Source: Nostoc sp. MS1 (lineage in GTDB: Bacteria; Cyanobacteriota; Cyanobacteriia; Cyanobacteriales; Nostocaceae). Taken from it: a DNA stretch of 64,000 bases. The position numbers and the translations under genes are program-made. Below, in pieces: positions 57,712 through 64,000 of the stretch (position 1 is the stretch's first letter; each line of letters opens with the position of its first letter). The stretch covers positions 6,631,501 through 6,695,500 of the forward strand of contig NZ_AP023441.1 in assembly GCF_019976755.1 (NCBI RefSeq), in the 5' to 3' direction. The notes under the pieces were generated by a model. It made no database searches, had not been told where the DNA came from, and worked only from the letters and a program-made list of their open reading frames with translations.

Positions 57712-59697
57712 ATGGCGAAGATAGCACTACTAATCGGGATTAGTGAATATGAGCCAGGATTAGCAGCCCTACCCAAGGCTGTGAATGATGTTGAGGCGAT
57801 GGAGCGAGTTTTGCTAAACCCGGAAATGGGTGGTTTTGATCATGTCAAAGTCCTGAAAAATCCCGAACGGCTAGATATGGAAAGGGAAATTTATAACTTG
57901 TATGCTAATCGTCAGAAAGATGATTTAGTGCTTTTTTACTTTTCCGGTCATGGTGTGACAGTAGAAAATGGCGACTTTTACTTTTCCACTCGCCAAACTC
58001 AAAAACAAGAAAATAAATTACTTCCATTCACAGCCGTAGCTGGAACAAATGTACGTAGTTGGATGAATCAGAGCAAATCTAAACGACAAGTAGTAATTCT
58101 AGATTGTTGTTTTAGCGGTGCTTTTGGTAAGGGCTGGATAGCCAAAGATATTGGCAAAATTGACCTGCAACAGCATTTAGGTGCTGAAGGAAAAGCTATT
58201 CTCACGGCTTCTACTTCTACACAATATGCGTTTGAGGTTGATGGTTTAGACTTGTCGATTTACACCAACTATTTAGTAGAAGGAATTGAGAAAGGTGCAG
58301 CCGATATAGACGGGGATGGTCAAATTTCGGTGGATGAGTTGCATAAATATGCCAAAAGCAAAGTGCAGGAAGCATCCCCCGCCATGACACCTGAGTTTTA
58401 CCCTCATCAAGAAGGTTATCGGATTTTTATCGCCAAGTCGCCCAAGGATGACCCCAAGCTAGAGTATCGTAAGGAAGTAGAAAAACGCATCTATCGTGGT
58501 CAGTTTAATATTGTCGCCCGTCGTCTGTTAAATTCATTGTGTCTCCAGTTGGAACTTGACCCTGATGTTGCTAAGGCTATTGAAGCGGAAGTTCAAAAAC
58601 CTTATTTAGAGTATCAACGCAAATTAGAAGAATATGAAGTAACATTGGTTGAGGCAACTCGCATTGAGTCAAACTTGAGTGAAAGAACTCTCAACGACCT
58701 CAGAGACTATCAGCAGCATTTAGGTTTAAGGGATGAAGATGTTGCACCTATAGAAGAAAGGATTATTGGTCAACAAAAACCATCTGCGCCTGTGGAACAA
58801 TTGCCAGAACCTATTGAGCTACAGCAACCTGATACATTTGAGTTTGAAACCGTGAAGGTAAATGCTCAAGGAAAAATCATTGAACGCCCTTGCAAAAGTG
58901 CAGAGTTTTTTACAGAAGACTTGGGTAATGGTGTAACTCTGCAAATGGTGGCAATTCCTGGTGGTACATTTCTCATGGGTTCGCCAGAGAATGAAGAAGG
59001 AAGAAGTGATGATGAAAGTCCACAACACAAGGTCACAATTCAACCCTTTTTCATGGGTAAGTTTCCCGTCACTCAAGCTCAATGGACAGCCGTTGCGACT
59101 CTTGATAAGGTAAATATTGATTTAAAGCCTGATCCATCTCGATTTAAAGGTACTAATCGTCCTGTTGAATGTGTTTCCTGGGATGATGCGGTAGAGTTTT
59201 GTGCCAGGCTGTCTAATAAGACAGGAAAAACCTATCGCTTACCTAGTGAAGCCGAATGGGAATATGCTTGTCGTGGGGGAACGACTACGCCGTTTTATTG
59301 TGGCGAAACGATTACAACTGAGTTGGCGAATTACCGAGGAACAGACTGGGAATATAAAGGAACTATTTACCCAGGCAACTATGGTCAGGGGCCAAAGGGT
59401 GAATATCGAGAGCAAACAACCAATGTGGGAGATTTTCCTGCTAATCCCTTTGGTTTATTTGATATGTGTGGTAATATATGGGAATGGTGTCAGGATGAGT
59501 GGCACGAAAATTATGATAATGCACCAACTAATGGTAGTGCATGGCTGAGTGATAATAATCAGCAGTGGCTGCTGCGTGGTGGTTCGTGGAACTACTTTCC
59601 CTGGCTTTGCCGTTCGGCTGTTCGCAGCAGGAGCGCACGTGATCGCAGGAGCGACTTCGTGGGTTTTCGGGTTATGGTTGTGCGGGGCAGGTCTTAG
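57712..59697 (+). CDS. Caspase-like protease fused to FGE/C-lectin domain; DGR-type variable protein
   Basis: 661 residues. The N-terminal peptidase C14 domain has the catalytic dyad His80 (YFSGHGV) and Cys132/133 (LDCCFSGAF), and an EF-hand-like DIDGDGQISVDEL at about 205. A helical middle (about 250-360) leads to a formylglycine-generating-enzyme/sulfatase-modifying domain (about 400-661): VAIPGGTFLMGSPENEEG, YRLPSEAEWEYACRGGT, GLFDMCGNIWEWCQDEW, LRGGSWNYFP. In DGR target proteins this lectin-fold domain carries the variable region at its end, as here. The start is ATG 57712, one base after the upstream stop; an earlier in-frame start lies in the preceding gene. A defence or self/non-self role is inferred. 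Confidence 0.88.
   Translation: MAKIALLIGISEYEPGLAALPKAVNDVEAMERVLLNPEMGGFDHVKVLKNPERLDMEREIYNLYANRQKDDLVLFYFSGHGVTVENGDFYFSTRQTQKQENKLLPFTAVAGTNVRSWMNQSKSKRQVVILDCCFSGAFGKGWIAKDIGKIDLQQHLGAEGKAILTASTSTQYAFEVDGLDLSIYTNYLVEGIEKGAADIDGDGQISVDELHKYAKSKVQEASPAMTPEFYPHQEGYRIFIAKSPKDDPKLEYRKEVEKRIYRGQFNIVARRLLNSLCLQLELDPDVAKAIEAEVQKPYLEYQRKLEEYEVTLVEATRIESNLSERTLNDLRDYQQHLGLRDEDVAPIEERIIGQQKPSAPVEQLPEPIELQQPDTFEFETVKVNAQGKIIERPCKSAEFFTEDLGNGVTLQMVAIPGGTFLMGSPENEEGRSDDESPQHKVTIQPFFMGKFPVTQAQWTAVATLDKVNIDLKPDPSRFKGTNRPVECVSWDDAVEFCARLSNKTGKTYRLPSEAEWEYACRGGTTTPFYCGETITTELANYRGTDWEYKGTIYPGNYGQGPKGEYREQTTNVGDFPANPFGLFDMCGNIWEWCQDEWHENYDNAPTNGSAWLSDNNQQWLLRGGSWNYFPWLCRSAVRSRSARDRRSDFVGFRVMVVRGRS
59574..59694 (+). 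other. Putative DGR variable region (VR)
   Basis: The last 40 codons of the fusion encode RGGSWNYFPWLCRSAVRSRS then ARDRRSDFVGFRVMVVRGRS. Between the fixed GGSWN and GFRV anchors most changing positions are NNY codons (TAC, TTT, CTT, GTT, CGC, AGC, AGC, CGT, GAT, CGC, AGC, GAC, TTC), as expected if AAY codons of a template were altered at adenines. Relatives usually have Asn at these places. The invariant tail GGGTTTTCGGGTTATGGTTG could be the initiation-of-mutagenic-homing site. No template copy is in the window. Confidence 0.72.
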
Positions 59698-59758
59698 TAT
59701 CCCTTTACGCTTTCGCCCTTTAGCCCTCTGCTCTGTTTTCTTTACCCTTTTTAATGTC

Positions 59759-59773
59759 TCGCGCTTTGCGCGA
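59759..59773. other. GC hairpin between VR and avd
   Basis: TCGCGC-TTT-GCGCGA, a 6-bp stem with a 3-nt loop, 62 bp past the VR-gene stop and 22 bp before the avd start. A hairpin or cruciform 3' of the VR is needed for target recognition in the Bordetella phage DGR; this may be its counterpart, though the spacing is larger. Confidence 0.4.
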
Positions 59774-59827
59774 TCAAATTTTTTGAGATTTATGGATGAG
59801 TGATTTACCTATAATACAGAAAACCTA

Positions 59828-60998
59828 AGTAGAACAAGGTGAAAAAACCAAAGTGTGTAAAGATAAGTAAATACATAAATGTGTCTACCAAGGTAACAGG
59901 GATATGGGCAGCCGTTTAAGGGTATTTCTGACTCCTAAGCAAGATAAAATTTTGTTCAACCTGAGAACGGCAGATGTACCCCAGAAAGTGAAAGACCGAG
60001 CCGAAGTGATCAGATTAAGCGCACATGGTTGGTACGTAGAGAAGATAGCAGATCACTTTGACTGGACTGCCCAAACAGTAAGAGAAGTTTTGCATAGATG
60101 GGAAAAACAAGGTCTAGAAGGACTGTGGGAGAAAGCAGGGCGGGGAGGAAAATCAAGGTGGGCAGAAGCTGACATGGCGTTCTTAGAAAAATGCTTGGAG
60201 CAAGAACCACGTACATATAATAGTGTTCAATTAGCCCAAAAATTAGAGCAAGAACGCTCCGTGAAATTGAGTCCTGACTGGTTAAGGCAGGTACTCAAAA
60301 AAAGGGGGTCATTTGGAAGCGAACTAGAAAAAGCCACAAAGGAAAGCAAGACAAAGTATTGCAGCAAATCAAACAGGCAGACTTAGAGATGTTGGAATTA
60401 TCTGCTGCTGCTGGAGAAATCGATTTAAAGTATATGGATGAATCAGGGTTTTGTGCCTGGAGTGAACCCAGTTACAGTTACTACTTCCGAGGTCAGCAAA
60501 AACGCCTGGAGCAGAGTAAGCGTCGGGGTCGAAGGTTAAGTATTATTGGGTTTCTTCAACCCCTAATTAGTTTTGTGTACGGTCTAGTGATTGGTGGCGT
60601 TTCACGCAAATCCTATATTCAAATGATGGAGCTTGAAGCACTTGAAGCCCAAAAAGCAGGTCGTATCAGAGTCATCGTTCAGGACAACGGCCCGATACAT
60701 CGGTGCAAAGAAGTTCAGCAATTATGGACAAAGTGGGAAGAGATGGGTTTGTACATCTTCTTTTTACCTAAATATTGCTCAGAGATGAATCCAATTGAAT
60801 TGGAGTGGCAACACCTGAAAAAAAATGAACTAGCTTCTCAAAGTTTTGAGGATGAATTAGACCTTGCCTATGCTGTCATTGATGGAGTTCAAAATAGAGG
60901 AGAAAAGGGAAACTACAGTACGCAACGTGTAAAATTTAACTCTTATTCTTCTGCTTAATTCTTTGTTACATACTTATAAATTTTCTCCACGACTTACT
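59828..60998 (+). mobile_element. IS630-family insertion in avd
   Basis: 1,171 bp flanked by TA dinucleotides at 59826-59827 and 60999-61000, the IS630/Tc1-type target duplication. Imperfect inverted ends: AGTAGAACAAGGTGAAAA at the left and AGTAAGTCGTGGAGAAAA read inward at the right (12 of 18 identical). Boundaries are fixed independently by the restored avd reading frame. It carries two overlapping transposase frames. Confidence 0.9.
59904..60958 (+). CDS. IS630-family transposase in two overlapping frames
   Basis: The first frame (59904-60386) encodes the helix-turn-helix DNA-binding half (VIRLSAHGWYVEKIADHFDWTAQTVREVLHRWEKQG). The second (open to 60958) encodes the catalytic DDE half: DESGF, VIVQDNGPIHRCK and PKYCSEMNPIELEWQHLKK. 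They overlap in the -1 relation. The change-over falls at an A7-G5 run near 60296-60307 (LRQVLKKRG), after which the -1 frame continues IWKRTRKSHKGKQDKVLQQ. Frameshifting or polymerase slippage there would give a full transposase of about 350 residues. Both halves are intact, so the element may be active. Confidence 0.85.
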
Positions 60999-61274
60999 TA
61001 CGATTTAATCAAGTGGTATGTACCAATTTTAAATCGCCTTCCCAGAGATAATAAATTATTACTAGGCAATCGAATTATTACAGAACTATACAATCTACTA
61101 GATATTTTAATCGTAGCACGGTACGCTAAAGAGAAATTAATTTATCTAGAATCCTTAAATAGTAAGTTAGAGCTTTTTTGAAAAGTTGCTAGTGATGTAT
61201 CACATATTTTTAGTTCACCCTAAATCCACCTTCAAAAGAAGGACTTGAAGAAGTTTTCCCCCCCTTTTTTAAGG

Positions 61275-61438
61275 CTACGGTGTACACGCATCTTTATGTT
61301 GAGCTAAAAAGATCATTTGATCCCCCTAAATCCCCCTTAAAAAGGGGGACTTTAATTCTTGTTCCCCCCTTTTTTAAGGGGGGTTAGGGGGATCAAAACG
61401 CCGTGGGACAAGTTTATATGACTTGTGTGTAAGCGTAG
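61275..61438. repeat. MITE copy C
   Basis: Starts CTACGGTGTACACGCATCTT, contains GATCCCCCTAAATCCCCCTT / AAGGGGGGTTAGGGGGATC stems and ends TTGTGTGTAAGCGTAG. Flanks CCTTTTTTAAGG (left) and CCTTTTTAAGG (right) look like a target duplication that differs by one T. It is very like copy A at 20058. It lies directly after the avd remnant and ends 5 bp before the stop of the DUF559 gene. Confidence 0.75.
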
Positions 61439-61443
61439 CCTTT

Positions 61444-61830
61444 TTAAGGCGAGTGAGGGGGAATCAAACTCTGTATCTTCTCACACACACTATCAAACTC
61501 ATTTAAAACTTGGCTATTTGTAAACCTAATAACTTTTAAACCGTAGCCTTCTAAAATATGGGTTCTCTCTTTGTCATAGTCTTGAGCTTCGTCTGTGAAA
61601 TGGCTATCGCCATCAATTTCAATTACTAGTTGTAAAGTGGAACAGTAAAAATCAACAATAAAATGATTAATGGGTCGTTGTCTTAAAACCCTAAATTTAA
61701 AATTCTTCAAATATCCATACCACAGCTTTCTCTCGGCTGAGGTCATGTTTTTGCGAAGTTCTTTCGCTCTTACTACAAGATGTGGATTGTATGGCAAATG
61801 GAACCCATTAATGTTAAGGTTGTTCATCAT
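61444..61830 (-). CDS. DUF559 endonuclease-like protein
   Basis: A 128-residue protein of the DUF559 family, related to Vsr-type (very short patch repair) and restriction-endonuclease folds. It has the family pattern LRKNMTSAERKLWYGYLKNFKFRVLRQRPINHFIVDFYCSTLQLVIEIDGDSH, with the D...E-x-D core (IVDFYC; VIEIDGDSH), and the late GYGLKVIRFTNSQV. The start is ATG 61830 or 61827; the longer frame to 61896 is not homologous. The final residues (PPHSP) are coded by MITE-type sequence. It is flanked by MITE copies on both sides, so it may have moved or been rearranged with them. Function in cyanobacteria is unknown. Confidence 0.85.
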   Translation of the reverse strand: MMNNLNINGFHLPYNPHLVVRAKELRKNMTSAERKLWYGYLKNFKFRVLRQRPINHFIVDFYCSTLQLVIEIDGDSHFTDEAQDYDKERTHILEGYGLKVIRFTNSQVLNEFDSVCEKIQSLIPPHSP

Positions 61831-61896
61831 ACATAGATTTTTGTCTTGTTCTCCCCTAATTGTTACTAAAAAACTAGGGTATACACACGAATCCAA

Positions 61897-62280
61897 TCAC
61901 TATATCCTAGATTGTATTGATACCCCCTAACCTCCCTTAGAGGATGTCTCAAAACTTTTTAGTGTTGTATTCAAGACTAGTAGATCCCCCTAAATCCACG
62001 CCACTTGCTTTAAGTCGGGAAACCCGCCCAACGCAGTGGCTCCCCTTAATAAGGGGGACTTTGATTCTAGTTCCCCCCTTTTTTAAGGGGGGTTAGGGGG
62101 GATCAAAACGCTGTTAGGCAACTTGATAAGTTTTGTATGTACACCGTAAAGGGATTGGGGGCTGAGTGCGTAAGTTCTGGAATTATCACTTTAGCAGGCG
62201 ATCGCCATTGCTTCTATTCAACTCGGACGCTGGCTATTTGATTTTTTCTTGAATTTCATAGAGTCATTAGGATCAGCACC
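61897..62280. other. Intergenic region mostly made of MITE
   Basis: 384 bp between the DUF559 gene and the next gene; apart from MITE copy D it holds a HIP1-like GCGATCGCC at 62199 and a short upstream region for the gene at 62281. Confidence 0.45.
61975..62148. repeat. MITE copy D (left end diverged)
   Basis: Contains GATCCCCCTAAATCCACG, CCCCTTAATAAGGGGGACTT, TTTTAAGGGGGGTTAGGGGG and ends TTTTGTATGTACACCGTA near 62147. An extra GC-rich insert (CTTTAAGTCGGGAAACCCGC) sits in the left arm. The left terminus could not be fixed. Confidence 0.6.
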
Positions 62281-62727
62281 ATGTCTAACATCCGCGAAGA
62301 AATGCCCGTCCTCGCCCGTCATGAAGGTGAATGGGTAGGTACATATACCTTAGTTGATACTTCTGGGAAAATTCTTGATCAGCATGAATCGCATTTAAGC
62401 TGTCAATTTCCTGCCGATGGCCCTTACCCCTACTACCAAGTTAATCGCTATACGTGGTCTGATGGTAAGAAAGAAGAACATCAGTTTCCGGGAACATATC
62501 GAGATAAAACACTGTGGTTTGATAGCGATCGCATTCTCGGCAAAGCCTGGGAAATAGACGATTCCAGCGTTATCTTGTGGTTCTCTTACAAAGCAGCCCC
62601 AACAATGTATTTGTATGAAATGATTCAAATTAGCCCTGATAATAACCATCGTGCCAGAACTTGGCACTGGTTTAAAGACCATCAAATATACCAACGTACT
62701 CTAATTCAAGAAAAACGGATAAAATAA
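62281..62727 (+). CDS. DUF3598-like cyanobacterial protein
   Basis: A 148-residue soluble protein beginning MSNIREEMPVLARHEGEWVGTY. The pattern of aromatic strand motifs (YPYYQVNRYTWSDGKKEEHQFPGTYRDKTLWFD; YLYEMIQISPDNNHRARTWHWFKDHQIYQRTLIQEKRI) fits the DUF3598 family, calycin-like beta-barrels of cyanobacteria and plastids. The fold resembles lipocalins and phycobilin lyases of the CpcS type, so a pigment or lipid ligand is possible but unproven. It precedes hisS by 130 bp in the same direction. Confidence 0.72.
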   Translation: MSNIREEMPVLARHEGEWVGTYTLVDTSGKILDQHESHLSCQFPADGPYPYYQVNRYTWSDGKKEEHQFPGTYRDKTLWFDSDRILGKAWEIDDSSVILWFSYKAAPTMYLYEMIQISPDNNHRARTWHWFKDHQIYQRTLIQEKRIK

Positions 62728-62857
62728 TAATTCTGCATATTCAGAAATTTCTAGAGTGCGTTCACCTAGTGGACGCACGATTTGCTGTCAAAATGGAATA
62801 GCAGCATATATAAATAGTTGATTATTATTTAAAACGGTTAATAGACAAGGTAGACGC

Positions 62858-64000
62858 ATGGCGAAAAACGAAAAAATCAACTTCTCAACCCCTAGCGGAT
62901 TTCCCGAATTTCTGCCTAGCGAAAAACGCCTAGAATTATATTTACTAGATACCATCCGTAGAGTTTATGAAAGCTACGGATTTACACCTATTGAAACTCC
63001 TGCCGTTGAAAGGTTAGAAGTATTACAAGCTAAAGGTAATCAAGGCGACAATATTATTTATGGTATCGACCCTATTTTGCCACCAAATCGCCAAACAGAA
63101 AAAGATAAATCAGGCGAAACAGGTTCAGAAGCTAGAGCCTTAAAATTTGACCAAACTGTGCCTTTAGCAGCCTATATTGCGCGTCACTTAAATGAATTAA
63201 CCTTCCCCTTTGCGCGTTATCAAATGGACGTAGTTTTCCGAGGAGAACGGGCAAAAGATGGACGTTTTCGCCAATTTCGCCAGTGTGATATAGATGTAGT
63301 TGGGCGGCGTGAACTCAGCTTGCTGTACGATGCTCAAATGCCAGCAATTATCACCGAAATATTTGAAGCAATTAATATTGGTGATTTTTTAATTCGTATT
63401 AATAACCGAAAAATACTAACAGGTTTCTTTCAATCGTTAGGAATTAGCGAAACTCAAATTAAAACTTGTATCAGTATCATTGATGATTTAGAAAAAATCG
63501 GTGAAGCCAAAGTCAAACAACAGTTAGCAAACGAAGGTATATCAGAAGAACAAACACAAAAAATTATCGACTTCATCAAAATTGATGGTAGCGTTGATGA
63601 TGTACTAGATAAACTTAAACATCTCTCTCAGAATCTACCAGAAGCAGAGCAATTGACGCTGGGTGTGACTGAATTAGAAACAGTAATTACAGGTGTCAGG
63701 AATCTAGGAGTTAATGAAAAACGGTATTGTATTGATTTAGCGATCGCTCGTGGTTTAAACTACTACACAGGCACAGTTTACGAAACTACTTTAATTGGAC
63801 ATGAGGCTTTAGGTAGTATCTGTTCCGGCGGCAGATATGAAGAATTAGTAGGAATGTTTTTAGGTGAGAAAATGCCTGGAGTTGGTATTTCTATCGGCTT
63901 AACTCGCCTAATTAGCCGCTTACTCAAAGCTGGGATTTTAAATACCTTACCAGCAACACCAGCCCAAGTAGTAGTGGTGAATATGCAGGAAGACTTAATG
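62858..64000 (+). CDS. hisS: Histidyl-tRNA synthetase, 5' part
   Basis: Charges tRNA-His. The frame opens at ATG 62858 with MAKNEKINFSTPSGFPEFLPSEK and is uninterrupted for 381 codons to the window edge. Class II motifs are visible: ALKFDQTVPLAAYIARH (motif 2 region), FRGERAKDGRFRQFRQCDIDVVG, and the HisRS-specific RGLNYYTGTVYET followed by SGGRYEEL. Motif 3 begins GVGISIGLTRL. The anticodon-binding domain just starts (PAQVVVVNMQ) and continues outside. Truncation is by the window, not by mutation. Confidence 0.95.
   Translation, partial: MAKNEKINFSTPSGFPEFLPSEKRLELYLLDTIRRVYESYGFTPIETPAVERLEVLQAKGNQGDNIIYGIDPILPPNRQTEKDKSGETGSEARALKFDQTVPLAAYIARHLNELTFPFARYQMDVVFRGERAKDGRFRQFRQCDIDVVGRRELSLLYDAQMPAIITEIFEAINIGDFLIRINNRKILTGFFQSLGISETQIKTCISIIDDLEKIGEAKVKQQLANEGISEEQTQKIIDFIKIDGSVDDVLDKLKHLSQNLPEAEQLTLGVTELETVITGVRNLGVNEKRYCIDLAIARGLNYYTGTVYETTLIGHEALGSICSGGRYEELVGMFLGEKMPGVGISIGLTRLISRLLKAGILNTLPATPAQVVVVNMQEDLM

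Larger units (their letters stand above)
59796..61181 (+). pseudogene. avd: DGR accessory protein gene avd, split by IS630 and 3'-truncated
   Basis: The 5' exon-like piece is ATG 59796 to ACC 59825 (MSDLPIIQKT). After removal of the IS630 element (59828-60998) and one TA copy, the frame continues at 60999 as YDLIKWYVPILNRLPRDNKL, then LGNRIITELYNLLDILIVARYAKEKL, to a stop at 61179-61181. The joined 70 residues match the first half of the four-helix-bundle Avd protein (normally about 110-125 residues), which binds the DGR reverse transcriptase and template RNA. The C-terminal helices are missing, as are the template repeat and reverse transcriptase that should follow. The gene is therefore dead twice over. 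Its position behind the VR gene is the standard DGR order. Confidence 0.82.

Noticed and set aside
59549..59803. Open frame overlapping the end of the caspase-FGE gene
   Set aside because: It is another frame of the variable region and its downstream sequence, with no start signal and no homology.
59698..62280. A DGR template repeat or reverse transcriptase
   Set aside because: No second copy of the GGGTTTTCGGGTT anchor and no reverse-transcriptase frame (YxDD-type) is present; only IS630, the avd remnant, MITEs and the DUF559 gene.
62858..64000. hisS as a truncated gene
   Set aside because: The frame is open to the last base; only the window ends.

Overview
The window is chromosomal DNA of a filamentous, probably heterocyst-forming cyanobacterium of the Nostoc/Anabaena group. 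The evidence is the dense HIP1 octamers (GCGATCGC), tandem heptamer repeats (agtccat, actaatg, ttgacag types), and a cyanobacterial gene set: allophycocyanin-B alpha (ApcD), Psb27, a ferrochelatase with a chlorophyll-binding tail, a CrtO-type ketolase, a CYP110-like P450, PEP-CTERM proteins and Ser/Thr kinases. No tRNA or rRNA gene was found.

Layout. (1) 1-3451 is the decayed end of a mobile element. It carries a restriction-modification remnant (5'-truncated N6-adenine methylase, then a nuclease-like gene with an in-frame stop). At 3183-3451 it has the hallmarks of a type V-K CRISPR-associated transposon (CAST) end: two degenerate CRISPR repeats, a 17-nt spacer that exactly matches a site just outside the element next to a GTG PAM, and three TnsB-type end repeats finishing in TGTA. 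(2) 4617-12502 is ordinary chromosome: GAF protein, TPR protein, rpiA, a membrane protein, a secreted protein, hemH and a methyltransferase. (3) 12722-14154 is a complete IS701-like insertion. (4) 14276-25000 has a methyltransferase, an amidohydrolase divergent from a cysteine hydrolase/cupin pair, a P450, an OFA-type MFS transporter, a DUF2993 protein, crtO and an ArsR regulator. (5) 24876-35193 has two kinase loci (one with a substrate-binding protein), a flavin oxidoreductase, a pentapeptide protein, a membrane GTPase and a frameshifted PEP-CTERM gene. (6) 35715-55428 has apcD, an RNA uracil methyltransferase, an anti-sigma-type ATPase, asnS, a large SdrD/RTX surface protein with a PEP-CTERM neighbour, purL, purF, a GHL10-type hydrolase, psb27 and aroA.

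(7) 55457-62150 is the second accessory region. An IS4-type element sits inside a MITE. Next come a small gene and a caspase-like protease fused to a formylglycine-generating-enzyme (C-type lectin) domain. The last 40 codons of that fusion look like the variable region of a diversity-generating retroelement (DGR). The DGR accessory gene avd follows but is split by an IS630 insertion at a TA and has lost its 3' end; no template repeat or reverse transcriptase remains. MITE copies and a DUF559 gene follow. The window ends with a DUF3598-like gene and the 5' part of hisS.

The two most informative loci are therefore the CAST end with its preserved self-homing guide and the DGR remnant with an orphan variable region on a caspase effector. 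Both were reconstructed from the sequence; family names rest on remembered features of those families, not on searches.
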